64,000 nt of DNA, from NCBI GenBank assembly GCA_000733355.1, contig JNVV01000002.1:2453630-2517629 (forward strand). Reading direction: 5' to 3'. Of this stretch, positions 11,851 through 23,495 are shown one piece after another (the stretch's first letter is position 1; each line of letters starts with the position of its first letter). A program made the translations under genes and the position numbers. Source of the DNA: Falciphora oryzae. Taxonomy: Eukaryota > Ascomycota > Sordariomycetes > Magnaporthales > Magnaporthaceae. A model generated the notes under the pieces. It saw only the letters and a program-made list of their open reading frames with translations. It was not told the DNA's origin and searched no databases.

Positions 11851-14084
11851 TTATCGACCGCCATAGTCGCTAGCGTAGCCCATTTCGCCGAAGCCCTCGT
11901 TCATTCCGCCCTGGCCAAATCCGGTCCCGGGCCCGGAGACGTAGCCTCCGTCGTCGACATCGTCGTAGTCGCTAGCATCGAAGCTGCTCCGGCCCGACAC
12001 GTCATCCTGGATACCAGAGTTGTCTTCCATACCGCCAGGGCCCCAGTTCATCTGGGCGAGGGCGGGGTACTGTGCAATCAGCGCTGCAGGTAGGGCGTAG
12101 TTGCCAGCAGCGTCGACAGGATAGCCCGTGTTGGGGTCTATGCCGGGCATCATCATGTTTTGTTGTTGTTGCGCTGCGGCCTGCATCCTCTGCTCCTGCC
12201 ACAGGCGTTGACGTTCCATTATCTCCTCGTCCAACAGTGGCTTGATGCAGATGCGCCCGGCCTCGGATCGGAAGTGCCGCCCGAGCGCATCCGCCCGCGC
12301 GAATCGTCGCCCGCAGCCCCACTGCCCGCCCGCTTTGAGGTCTCCCTTACAGACAAACTTCTTCTCGCCCGAGTGCAGCCCCTCGTGACGCTTGCGGTCG
12401 TGTTGCCGGGCGAAAGCCTTGCCGCACACATTGCAGACGAATGGGCGCTCGTCTGTGTGCGTACGCAGGTGACTCCTCAGGTTGTATGCGCGGGTGAAGC
12501 GCTTGGGACACAGCGAGCACTGGAAGGTGGCAGGGTGTTTCTGAACCCGCTTGGGGCCACCACTCGAGCCGGGAGCCCCGTCCGCGCCTGACTGAGCAGC
12601 GTACTCGGGGTCGGCCAGGCGCAACGCCATCACGTTGTTGGGAACTGCCGAGGTCGACTGGCGCCTTCGGTTAGGGGAGGCATTTCCCCGGTCCAGAGGC
12701 GACAGAGAACGGGAGGAGTCCCGCGAGGATGCATCAGGATTAGGTGACAGGCTGTTGCTTGCATGCCGGGGTAATGGTGTAACGCCACTGCTGTATGGGT
12801 CCGTGACCGCACGGGGCCTTGAACGCATCCGACCTATGTGGGGGATATTCGTTAGCATGGGGTCGGTGATGCTGGTCTTCTGAGATTCTACAGGTTTGAC
12901 ATACCTCTTTCGGGCGGCGTTAGTGCATCCGTGTCCATCATGGACTTGTTCTCGAAGCCATTCTTTATCGAGGTTGGGGCAAAGTCGATGTTGATTGTGG
13001 GGGCTGACATCTGCATGCCACCGTCCATGGTCTGCGGGAGCTGGGGAAAGGCCTCGGCGGCTTGCACATTGAACTGGGGGTGGCCGCCATAGGCGTTGCC
13101 TTGGCCCTGCAAAATGAAATTGTTTCCTTGGTCCGGGCCGGGCAGCTGCTGTGGCAGAATCCTCGGTGAGATTGCGGGGCTGTTCGACGGGCTCCGTGCC
13201 CTCAGATCTGGACTGTGGTGGTGCGCATCCGACAGGCTGAAGGTCCCGATCCCGTGAAGCTCGTTGTACAGGCCCGAGTCCACTGGGCGCTGCATGGGCG
13301 AGTGTTCGATGTGTTCGAAGCTGTCGGAGCTGACCAGGTTCGGCGACGGCGCGACAGAGGACACATCAGAGAACTCGGAGGGGCTGCGCCTGTGGCCCTG
13401 GAATTGCGACGCGCTCCAGTCCACTTGGCCAGGGAGCAGCGCGGCCTCGGGACCTAGCGAGGCGTGTCGCGAATGCCTGCCGGGCGGCGACGAGAACTGA
13501 TGAGTGTTGAAGGACGGGGACTGGTGGGCGGAGCCGGGCTGGTGCGGCTCCGGCTGGAGCAGGTGGGGAGGCGTCGGGCTGTGGTGCGGTTGCGACGTCG
13601 CCATGCTCAGGTCTGGGGTGCCGAGCTGCGGCTGCGGCGACGGCTGCTGCTGTTGGAGTTGCTGCGCGTCGCTCGTGACGAAGAGCGGGGTACTGAGCTG
13701 CTCGGTGGTGGCGGGCGGGAAGAGCGAAAAGTCGGACGCTCCAAAGGACCCCCCTCCGGGAGTGAGGATGTAGTCTTGCTGGAACGGGGACCGCACAGGA
13801 GGGTCGCGGCTGATGTCGAGTGCGGGGTCGGTCAGCGAGTCGCTGAAGGGCTGCGGCTGTTGCTGGTGGCTGAGATAGCCGTTGGAGTCGTTGTTGAAGC
13901 TGGGGAACTGGGACGAGACTATTCCTAGGCCGAGGCCGCTGTCGGACTGGGGAAAGGGCTGAGGCGCAGGGGACGGCGAGTGGCTTTGTCTTATATGGGG
14001 AGAGAGCTGTTGGGGGGCGCCAGCCATGTTCGCGGCCGATGACGATCGCCCGCGACCAGGCTCGGGTTGCCGGGATTGATCCAT
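11851..14084 (-). CDS. crz1: Crz1-type calcineurin-responsive C2H2 transcription factor
   Basis: Two exons (12905-14084 and 11851-12833) joined in phase across a 71-nt intron (GTATGT...ATAG), giving 720 residues. The N-terminal 390 residues are rich in Gln, Ser and Pro. Near residue 375 is PTINIDF, which resembles the PxIxIT docking site used by calcineurin. C2H2 finger 1 spans about 497-519 ([10 protein letters not shown]...HLRTH) and finger 2 about 525-547 ([10 protein letters not shown]...HEGLH). A third, atypical finger runs from about 553 to 585 and contains [17 protein letters not shown]. This finger order is diagnostic of fungal Crz1/CrzA. In the family, calcium-activated calcineurin dephosphorylates the protein, which then enters the nucleus and turns on calcium, ion and cell-wall stress genes. 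Ser-Pro-rich stretches (SLSPN, SLSPLD) are plausible phosphorylation sites. Confidence 0.95.
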
Positions 14085-17000
14085 GGTGGTGCGCGGTGGT
14101 GCGATGGAGGGTGTCTGGCGATGGGATTGCAGGTGTTTCCGTCTTTAGAATCGGGGCAAGGCAGAAAGCGAGTCACAGCCTGCCAGGCACCGTGGCTATG
14201 CCCGCGAAGGCGGGGGGCTGTGTAGCTAGTAGCGTGCTGACGAGAAGCGGGAGTCGCCCAACCAGCGGCCGCCAAAAATTCCAGGGGGCCCTGCCTGCAC
14301 CACAACCGCAGCGGGCGGGTCGGTGGATTCCACACGTACTCTTCAGGCAGCCCTCGGAGCAAGCCGCCAGGTCGAGCCGATTATGTGTTTGGGATAGAGA
14401 GCCGGTTGCGCGAGTCCTGGACGGGACCAAGATCGCACGCTGTTCTTTGCGCGCGGAGGAGAGAGGGGCGTGTGTTCAGGAGCCGGTCAGTGCGATCAAT
14501 GCCCCCGGTTCAATCAATGCTGTGGATTCGCGCTGTTTGCGCGGGCAGTTGAACCACAATTCGGGCTTGGCGAGGAACCTTAAAAACGCGCCGTGGGGTT
14601 CGATCGATGGTCGGGCGCCGCGAGCTCGAGGACTTGAAAGCTGGGCTGACTTGGACGGCCTCTGGTCGTTTGGTCAATCAATCAATCGATCAATCACTCT
14701 CACTCCAGCTGGTTATACTGGCTGGGTCTTTTTTTTTATTGCTCCCAAAAATTGGTGGACACGGTGGGGAGCGGGCGAGCCAGGCCCGATCCAATTTCTC
14801 CTCCAATTCTTCAGCCAGTGCTGCTGTCCTTTGCAGGGCCGTCCCAGAGCCCTGTGGTGCAGCTGTGGTGGAGGCCGACGGTGGCCCTAACTCAATGGTG
14901 GGGGTCTCTCCCGAGGGCTCAATCTCAAGCCCAGTGCGCGCGCCGCGATCAAGGATGCAAGCAGTCCAGCGTGGTGCCGCCGACGGGGACAGGCGAGGCC
15001 TGGCAGGGAACACTGGAATGGAAGCCTGGTTCTCGCCAGTCGTTGTTCGGCCAAACGCTTCACCGACAACTGCCGTCTCACATGCGCGCCCGTTCCTTTG
15101 CTTCTTTCGCCTCTTGGGTTGCGACCCGCGGGGAGGCTGTGCAGAGCTGCGGGTGCTTGGGAGGAGCCGGTTTCAAGGAACGCCGCGCACACGCGCCGAC
15201 AGTGTCTCCCTGTCCTGTCACTTGGGTCTGGCGCCTCTCCGTGATTTGAGGGGTGTGGAAATCGAAAGATGGATAATAGCTGCGGGATAAAAGTAATAGC
15301 AAGCAGATGAGAGAAAAATCGAGGGATAATACGCAGTCCCGCCGGTTGGGTTGGCCGAAGCTTATCTCGAGGCAACGCCTTCCACCCGTCTGCCGGTATG
15401 CTGAGTACCCGTCCGTGGTGCTTGTGGCGCCTTGGGACGGCGCTTTAGCTTTAGAGTTATGACTTGTGCCGCTGGGAGTTGCTGAGAGGCTGGGGGCTTG
15501 CGGTTGCGCTCGCTTGTTCTGGCGATGGCGCGCGACGGGAGGGCGATGGCCAAGCGGAGGAGGGGTCAGGGTTGGCAGGGGTTGTGGGTGAGAAGAGTGG
15601 CCAACAAAACCCAGACACTTGCGACAGTGCCTGTGCAGGATATATTATGGACAAGACCGGTCCCAGCACGATCCGAGTCGGGCGTCGAGTAAACCAGGCG
15701 CACGCCTCCAGGATAGGGAAAGCAGGGCCGAGGCAGTTGGTCGAAAGCCGGTATGTACGGGCTGCTACAGTGTACCTAGACATGTACAGGCAAGTAACGT
15801 GTCTCGGTTGTGTGCTACCAACCACCGACTGGTCGAGGCAGGTTCCGTGCTGGCAGGTCGCAGGGAGTCCCAGTGGTAGCGAACGGTGCAATCCCAGGGC
15901 CAGATGCTTTCCAGGGTCGGGGGGTTGAACAGCAAAAGAGGCCGCCCGCCCGCCCACCAGCCATTTCCGCGACTACCAGACAAACGGTGGATCTGCGCTC
16001 CCGTAAGCGCTGGTTGGACAAGCACCTGACGCTCGGTGCCCGTCACTGCAGCCGGGCAGGCTCGTCCGCAACCACACTGATGGCAGGAAATTGGATTGTG
16101 GTCTGAGCCTCCATGGAAGGATCAATATGGTGGTGCTGCTCTCGTGCGTGCTGCTGCCAGGCTTGGCAGTCCAACCAAGGCCCACGGCCCAGTCTGCGCC
16201 GAGCTTGTTCGCACAGGGCTGCACGCAGCGAAGCGCGCCCCCGCATGACAGAGGAGGGGCAGGTGGGCACTGTGCGCGATGCGACGGCGCCCCAGGCTAA
16301 CCTAATCGTCGCGAACATTAGCCGCCCGCCGCGATGCTTCCACGCCCAGCCCATCCCACATTGTCCCCCGCAGCACGAATCGGCCGTTCATGAAATACCA
16401 GCAGCAGCAGCAGCAGCAACAGCCAGCAACAGCAGCAAAGCAACCGCAGCGAGGTCGGCGCCAAGGAACGATAACCAATGCCCAACCCCCCTACCCGCAC
16501 ATCTCACTGGACACCAAACGAAAATGGGCAGAAGGATGGAGGCGGGCTCCACGGTCAAATCTCACATAATCCTCCGCTACCCACCCGCACCACCTCCTAG
16601 ACTAACCTCACGGCCGAAATAGTCGCGCGGGACTGTCGCCTGCGCCATTCGTCAGGTTTCCGTCGCGTCAAATTCTTGGCCGCATCAAATCGAATCAAAC
16701 CGCTCTCGCTGTCCCATCCTCTCCCGTCCTCCCCCTCCATCCATCTCCCACGCGGCTGGGAGGACCCGGCGGCCCTTGCAGCTCCTCGAAGCTCTTGGTT
16801 CGGAACGGGCGCTGTGAAACTAGCGGATCGCCCTTGGGGATCGCGAGTGTCATTTTCCCTGTGTCCAGACGCCCTTCCCTCTTTGGGAAAGTTTTGATGG
16901 ATTTGGAATTCCCATCGCACACTCGGTCTCTGCCCAGACCTTCCTGCCCGGAGCCCGCTCGCGGGATGATCGTCCATCCCAACCCTCCTTCCCCTGTAGG

Positions 17001-18018
17001 CCCTGGTGCCCTGGCACGGTCCCTAAAATATTATCGGCACCTGGCACCACCTTACCAAATTCGAATACTTTCCTTGACGACGAAATAAGCACAACCACCA
17101 CCAAATAAAAAGGGGGGAATTCACAGGCCTCTTTGTGTATACCAGAGTGCGTGAGCATTTTCTATTTATTTATTTTTATTCGGTGGTGGTTGTGTTATGT
17201 GCATTCAACTTGGTTGGACAAGATCCAGTTTGGTAAAGTGGCGCCAGCCAGGAAGTATTCAGGGACGTGCCTGGCCTGGCCTTCCATGGCACCCTAACAG
17301 AATGGCGTTGCACAAGACAGGGGCAAGGTGGGGGGCCGGGTTGAGCCCCTTATTCTCCGTCGCCGTCCCCCGTCCACTCGGCACAACCTGCTTTTTGCCC
17401 TGCGCAGAGCGAGGACGATGTGGGAACATCCCTCTGATACGATCGACGTCTCGAGAGAAAGTCGTGAAATGGTGAACCGCAAATCTGCGTATCCGCCTTA
17501 TGAACATCGACACTTCGGTTCTCTGGGCCGTCGGACTTATTGGCACGAGTTATTACACTTGTGGGTCTTAGATTCACACGTGATCGACATTTTTCTACCT
17601 GACAGATTGAAAAGTCCTTGGAAGATGGTTTATGCAATGGCCGAGGAAGAGTTCCTGAATACATGTAGACACTGGGGCACCAAGTCTATCTTTGATTGTA
17701 AACCAGGACCTAGCCCGATGACTCTATCCTCTATTACAAGACAGCCTTGGGGATTTTGATGCTACTCGTGACGCAGATTGGAGATTACCGGGTATAGTGT
17801 GAACCTACTTACAATGCCAAACAAGAACAAGAAAAAAAAGAAAGAAAAAAGTAAAGCAGAAAAGTCTCCCTTGCTCTAACCACATGACTTTCGAGTCCCG
17901 ATAGCGCCTTTTGAACTCCGCACGAACACCAGACCAATGATGAGATGACAACTAAAAGCGTAAAAAAGAACAACCATGAAGAGTCTGACGGCTTGTGGAG
18001 GGGCGCGCCCAGATTCCA
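14085..18018. other. Long crz1 upstream region, no gene seen
   Basis: 3.9 kb between crz1 and the 3' end of the alternative oxidase gene. Pyrimidine-rich segments at about 16680-16760 and CAG-type trinucleotides at 16395-16440 are visible. Frames of 100 to 280 codons occur on both strands but overlap and lack domain-like sequence. Most of the region probably serves as the crz1 promoter and leader. Confidence 0.55.
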
Positions 18019-19134
18019 TCAGCCGATAACCTCGCTTCTCTCAAAGCCAGCGGGTCGGGTAAAGGCGACAGGGCGCTCCTTGCCGCCCTTGTAGTCGCTC
18101 ACGAAGGGGTTCGGATCCTCCTTCTGGTCGAGGTTCCCCAGGGTGTGGTTGACACCACGGTGGTTGGCCTCGTCGGCGCGGATGTACAGCAGGAGGTCGC
18201 GCATGGTGCGGTGGCCCTCGGGCATGTTCCAGTAGGTGACGGCGATCTCGGGCACCTCGAACTTGGGGTCGGACCACTTGGGCAGCTGGCCCTTCTCGAG
18301 CTCCTCGATGCTGCGCGTGTACGTGTGCACAGCCTCCTCCTCGAGGTAGCCGACGAAGCGGTGGCAGATCTTGGGGCTAATGAGGTAGGCGACGAAGAGC
18401 GCGTTGAAGTAGACTCCCTGAGCGCCCAGGATCAGGAACTTGAGGAACCATCCGGGCTCGCACATCTTGAGGAAGGTGAGCAGGTGCATGCGCTCGTTGT
18501 AGGCCTCCTCCAGCAGCGTCTCGATCCAGCCGTTGTCCCTCTTCATCCTCCGAAGCGAATGCAAGTGCCGGAGCATGCCGGCAACCATGCCTGGGACACC
18601 AGCGATCGACTGTGCCGTAGTAGCAGCATGTTAGAAAGAGCGGGTAAGATTTGCGAGAAGACAGAAAAGAAACAAGATTCCACGTACTTCGAGGAAGATA
18701 TACCTCGTAAGCCACTGGGCCTCAGTCAGCGGCTTGAGCCCCTTGAGCTGGTCAGACGACATTGCACTGGACCTGTCCATGAACCAGCGGCTGATGCGGA
18801 CCAGGGCCCAAGCGAACTTGTCGCCGATCGTCTTGGGCTCGCGGTGCCCGGGGACAACCTCGACCATCTGCTTTTCGGTCATCTCGTGGTGGGGCCATGA
18901 CGGCGGTGTCTGCCGGATGTACGCCGTTTCCTTGGCAGGGAAAAAGTCCCGGAGCCGCGCCGTGCTCGTCGTGGAGAACGAGCGGGGCGTGCTGGAGCTC
19001 GCGGCGCAGGCCAAGCGGAGGCCGGTCGGGTAGCTGCCGGCCAAGTGGTGGGAGAGAGGCGCTGCTACCGCCTTGCCGAGCTGGGCAGCCTGCCGCGACG
19101 AGCAGAGCCGGGTGTTGACTCTTGAGGCGAGCAT
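18019..19134 (-). CDS. aod-1: Mitochondrial alternative oxidase
   Basis: Two exons (18688-19134 and 18019-18609) with a 78-nt intron give 345 residues. The first 65 residues are rich in Arg, Ser and Ala without acids, as in a mitochondrial import signal. The segment [19 protein letters not shown] is typical of fungal Aod proteins. The di-iron ligands expected for the family are present: Glu149 (at the exon junction, FLE/S), Glu188 and His191 in NERMHL, a Glu of LEEEAVH (about 241), and Glu296 and His299 in ADEANH. The enzyme oxidises ubiquinol and reduces oxygen to water at the matrix side of the inner membrane without proton pumping. The stretch between the import region and the catalytic core (residues about 85-135) diverges from the Neurospora protein as I remember it. 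The name follows Neurospora. Confidence 0.96.
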
Positions 19135-19270
19135 TGGGGTTATGGTACGGCGGTAATACGAAAACGGGGGTGACGATGCGATCGTTCTGGAATGGGCTGG
19201 GGTGAGCTACCGGATGTCACGTATCAGGCAGCGCAGGGATGTGGAGTGGAAAGACAATAGACTATAAGTC

Positions 19271-19278
19271 TATTTAAA
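19271..19278 (-). promoter_or_regulatory. TATA-like element of the alternative oxidase gene
   Basis: TTTAAATA read on the minus strand, about 140 nt upstream of the start codon at 19134, in otherwise GC-rich DNA. This is a plausible core promoter position but untested. Confidence 0.35.
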
Positions 19279-19459
19279 GGTCGTTGTTGTCAAGTGTTTT
19301 CAGCGAGGGCCATAAGAGCCTGGGGACCGAGGGTGGAATGTGCCCGGCTGGCCACGCCGTCGCCTGGCTGTTTTATATGCAGGGCGCAAAGGCAAGCTCC
19401 CGGCAGGCAAGAGGCTAAGCAGCACCACGAAGAACATCCGGGGCTCACTCAGACGTAAT

Positions 19460-19482
19460 CGGCGCAACCCGGCAGACACCGG
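19460..19482 (-). promoter_or_regulatory. Triple CGG direct repeat with 7-bp spacing (AIM-like)
   Basis: CGG triplets at 19460, 19470 and 19480 (plus strand) are each separated by exactly seven bases, about 325 to 350 bp upstream of the alternative oxidase start. In Neurospora, the aod-1 induction motif is, as I recall, two CGG repeats separated by 7 bp, recognised by the zinc-cluster factors AOD2 and AOD5. The match in spacing and position is the evidence. Chance pairs are common in GC-rich DNA, but a triple is much rarer. Confidence 0.45.
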
Positions 19483-20003
19483 GCTCACGGGCTCACAGAC
19501 CCCAGCCATCGTGCTGGGAAATGACCGAAACAAGTCGGCGTCTCGCCGGCGACTGGGCCGCTCAGCCCTGAGCATTTGTTGTCTTTGATGTAATATTTTG
19601 GCGGCCGTCAGCGAGCCTTGCAAACGCCCCCTGGGCTTGCGGCGACTACGCTTGCCTAATCGGGCTGTCGGGGACCTGCTTAGCGGGCCAGTCGGGTGGA
19701 GGAGGAAGGCTCCCAGGGCTGCGGTTCCGTCGCATTTTCGCCAGGGTCTGGCACGTGCCGCGTCAAAATCGCAGATGGGCCCGCTGCTGACGGGTCTGGC
19801 CATCCTTTGATCGCGAAATGCAGGTGAGCGCGGTGGTGTACGGACTTCTGCGTGCCCCGACGGAGTGACGGAGCACAAGGAATCAAAGCCCGTGGCTTGG
19901 CCTGGGCCACATTTGACTCACAGTCGGCTTGATTTAGGTCATTTTATTGTCCTACCTCGTACTCTCGGTCTGGTGTTGACCTGGATAGGCCAGCATCTCC
20001 GCG

Positions 20004-20041
20004 GCTGTTTATTCCTGTGACCGCTGTTTATTCCTGTGACC
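20004..20041. repeat. Tandem duplication, 2 x 19 bp
   Basis: Two perfect copies of a 19-base unit that includes TGTTTATTCCTGTGACC, directly adjacent, in the alternative oxidase / eIF3j intergenic region. Confidence 0.9.
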
Positions 20042-20784
20042 GCGGGTTAAATACCGTTTACTGGGTTATTTCTCGTCTTTGTCCAGGGTCAATTTCGGAC
20101 AAGCCATGAAGCCAATTCGCCGGATTCGCCGTGTTCAGGTGTGACAACAGACTGCACTGGGCCTGCCGGGCTGCCACGGCGATTCCGATTGTCGATAAAG
20201 GAGTGTGGCTGGCTGCAATCGCGAAATATGCAGCCACCCGGCCCAGGATGCTCGGCTGCATGAGAAAAGGCAGGTGTGGCTCGGTATTTGTTTTATTTTT
20301 ACTTTTCTCCATTCAATTTCAATTTCAGTCCCCCTTCTTCTCCCTGGCAGGCAGTCTCACCTAGAAACGGTGGAGGGGTAAAGCTGAGCACCATGACGGA
20401 ACGTAAACAAAGCAAGAGGCGCGGGCCTAGTCGACGTGATAGAGGCTGGCTCTGTCAACGCGGGCGGGTCCTGCCCCGTTTACCCCTCCAGGAGCCACAT
20501 GCAGTCGACGGGTGTATGGAAGTCTGACGCACAGAATTTTGGCGCATTTTCCACCGTTTTGTTCTGCCCAACGACTGCCCGCGAGCAGCGGCTGCCCAAC
20601 GAATCCCCTGCTTGCAATTTTTTTTCTTCTTCGCGCACATGCCTACTAGGGCGTAACAAACCTGTCCTTTGGCCACTCTCCGTCGGTCACAGAACACCAC
20701 GATTCTTCCGCGGCTTCCGCTCTAACTCGAGCCCTCTGAAATCTCCAACAGGAGAGAGCCTTGCACCCCGCCAAACAACTCAAC

Positions 20785-22023
20785 ATGCCGCCTAAGGAGT
20801 GGGGTAAGTTGAATCTCGCTATTTTCCGCATCGCGATCATCCCCGCGTTTGGTGTTGAGGGGCAGGCTGGAGCGCCGCAGTGATCCTATTCACGGTTGTT
20901 CGCGGGGGCTCTCGACCGGCCACAGCCACCCAAATCGGGTATAACCCACCAGAGTCTTCCTTCACTTGTACATGCGCAAAGGATTCATGGGCGGAAGACC
21001 TGCGCGTGGCTCTCTTGTGTGGCCGCGGTTTGGTCATCTCGGCGGGGTCGAGATGCCTGTTGCGCCGGAAAATATGTCTGCGCATTACCTCCATGGATTT
21101 GATTTAAGCTGACAGAAATCTCTTTGTCTCATCAACGACAGACGAGGAGTCCTCCGAGGAGTCCAGCTCCGAAGAGTCTGCGGGTGGCCCTGCCCCCGTC
21201 CAGGTCCGCCGCAAGTTCGATGACGAGGAGGCCGAAGACGACGATGTGCTCGAATCGTGGGACGCCGCCGAGGACTCCGAGGTAGAGCGCGAGAAGGCCA
21301 AAAAGGCGGCCGAAGCCAAGGCCAAGGCCGATGCTGAGGCCGCAGCAAACAAGAAGTCCAAGGCCGAGCGCATAGCCATGCACCAGCAACGCCGCAAGGA
21401 GATCGACGCCGAGGAAGACAGTGACGAGGAGGAGGATGAGACTGCTCGCCGTCTGCGTCTGCGCCGGACCGAGAAGGAGAGCGACCTGAAGCACGCTGAG
21501 GACCTGCTTGGCGACATCGGCGTGCCCGCGGGTCGCAAGGCCGTCAGCAAGGGCGCCGCCGTCGCCCTCGACGCCAAGGACGCCACCAAGACGATCGACC
21601 TCACCACCCTCCCGCTCTTCAACCCCACGACCAAGGCTCAGTGGGATCTGCTGCGCGAGACACTCGCCCCAATCCTGGCCGCCAACCCCAAGCGCACCGG
21701 ATACGTGCCCTTCCTCGAGGAGTTCGTCAAGGCGCTGGCCCAGGACCTGCCCTCGGATCAGATCAAGAAGATCTCGAGCCGCCTGACGACTCTCAGCAAC
21801 GAGAAGATGAAGGCGGAGAAGGAGAGGAAGGGCGCCAAGAAGACAAAGGCCGCAAAGACCAAGACCTCGCTGGTCGCCACCAGGGCCGACGTCCCCGACA
21901 CGGCTGCCTACGACGAGGGCGCCTTTGGCGAGTGAGTTATTGCCCTCTGGCGATCCTGTGCATCGAGGGGTGTTCCTGTGACTGACCCATCATCCCTCCT
22001 GAAACAGCGACGACTTTATGTGA
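20785..22023 (+). CDS. hcr1: Translation initiation factor eIF3 subunit j (Hcr1)
   Basis: Three exons, 20785-20803, 21142-21931 and 22008-22023, close in frame to 274 residues. The first exon is only 19 nt (MPPKEW plus one base) and the last only 16 nt, ending DDDFM as in eIF3j of other eukaryotes. Intron 1 is 338 nt, long for this window, and intron 2 is 76 nt. The protein starts with an acidic Ser/Glu stretch, then VRRKFDDEEAEDDD and VLESWDAAED, a charged coiled-coil-like Ala/Lys/Glu region (about residues 55-95), and a C-terminal helical domain (NPTTKAQWDLLRETLAPIL). The family binds eIF3 and the 40S subunit, helps eIF1A and start-site selection, and assists 20S pre-rRNA processing in yeast. 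It acts in the cytoplasm. Confidence 0.93.
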
Positions 22024-22585
22024 ACGAGTCCCCGCGGCTTTTTACACCTTTCTGCAGTGCGAGCAAACCCCCCAATTCTTGCCACAGCGCCACCGCGCCT
22101 CTTCTGCCCCTTGGAAATGGCAGCATGGAAACTCGGGACGCTGTCGGGTTGGACGAGTTCTCGAACACTCCCTGGCCCGACAGACTTTCACTCGCGGTGG
22201 GCCTTGTCATGCACGCTCGAGTGGGCGTTGCAATCCAAGGGTTTTTTGGGGGGTGGGAACATCCAAGCACTGTTTTGCGACAAGCGCGTACCTAATCCGC
22301 TGCTTAGCGGCCAGCTCGTGCCGGCATCGATGTGCTGGAGAGGAGGAAATTAATAATAGGAGAGCGGGCGAGGGATCTGGATAGCATAGCGGCTTGTCAC
22401 CACACAAAGACGATTTACGGCCCTGGGCCGAGATAGACGGAGCGGGCCGTGGTACTTACGGCCCACCAGCCGCGGACGTGGTGGGTGTGCACGGCGTGTT
22501 GTGGCGGGTTTGTTATGTAGATCGAGGGCGGACCAAGTGGTCAGAACCTCGAGGGGCTTCTAGAGCGAAGCCCTATCACATCGGC

Positions 22586-22604
22586 AAAAAAAAAAAAAAA
22601 AAAA
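22586..22604. repeat. Poly-A run (19)
   Basis: Homopolymer in the spacer between two convergent genes. Confidence 0.95.
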
Positions 22605-22839
22605 CAGGCGTCATAACGATCCTAAAAGAGGCGGCAAGACTCGAGTTCAAACAAGCGACGATGATAGATGACAATTGCTAGAGGGACAGATGGTGCATTC
22701 AAACTTGCGTAATAGGCATAGACATAAAAAATCTGTATTCGAGGAGCATCTGGTATACTCTCCGTTCTCTGCCGCGCTTCGTTTCCCTTTCCCCTCGCTC
22801 TCTCATACATCGCTTTGATGCTTGTGTCAAAATGAGGCC

Positions 22840-22863
22840 AAAAAAAAAAAAAAAAAAAAAAAA
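22840..22863. repeat. Poly-A run (24), the longest homopolymer in the window
   Basis: Uninterrupted A tract in the convergent spacer. Confidence 0.95.
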
Positions 22864-23495
22864 CGTAATGGCTAACCAAACAAAGAAAATATGGAGAGCG
22901 CGGGGTTTGGCCTGACCCGTCTCTTAAAAACTCGGAGGACATGCTTTGATGACAAAGCCTCGAGGTGTTTTTTTTTTGTTCATGTCGAAAAAGAAGGGAG
23001 GTGGAAAACACAAGACGACGCCATGCCGTGCCGGCCGATTCCATTTCATAAGCCACCCGCCCAAACCTTCATCGAACGAGACCCGGTGATGATTTCTTCG
23101 TCATAAAAGTCGGTAGGTGAAATGGGGGAGAGGGAGTTGCTTCGCGGAAGGTTTCCCAAGAGGTGATTGACAAGGAAAAGAAAAAATCATGAGTATGAGC
23201 CTTTTCGGCGGTTAGAGAGGTGTTGAGTGAGAGAGAGATGGAGAGACGTGAAGAGAGCGAATGGGAGTGGGATAAAAGAACGCGGAGCAGGGGAAATGGT
23301 GCAATAAGGAAACATTTATCCAAGTTTCCTGCAGGTATAATTGCGAGGGCATCCGCCCCCGAATTCGACTCGAGAGTCGAGAGAAGGGAGCCAACGTGAG
23401 GTGCCACTTTGGTGTGTTGATGGATGGTTGTTTGTGTTTGTTTCTCTCCTGAGAGAGATGGGGAAGAGCGTTCGCCAGACCAGCAGGCGGCTGGC

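Larger units (their letters stand above)
19135..20784. other. Divergent promoter region between alternative oxidase and eIF3j
   Basis: 1.65 kb with no supported gene. It contains the CGG triple repeat, a TATA-like element and a 19-bp tandem duplication at 20004-20041. The DNA just before 20785 is probably the eIF3j leader. Confidence 0.6.
22024..23495. other. Convergent spacer with two long poly-A runs, no gene seen
   Basis: About 1.5 kb between the 3' ends of eIF3j and ICE2. It contains A runs at 22586-22604 and 22840-22863. No frame looks coding. Confidence 0.6.

Noticed and set aside
14039..14890. 283-codon plus-strand frame upstream of crz1
   Set aside because: No recognisable domain, inconsistent composition along its length, and no matching splice or promoter context.
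17328..17759. 143-codon plus-strand frame near 17.5 kb
   Set aside because: Its middle part is somewhat protein-like, but there is no family match and no support from neighbouring exons.
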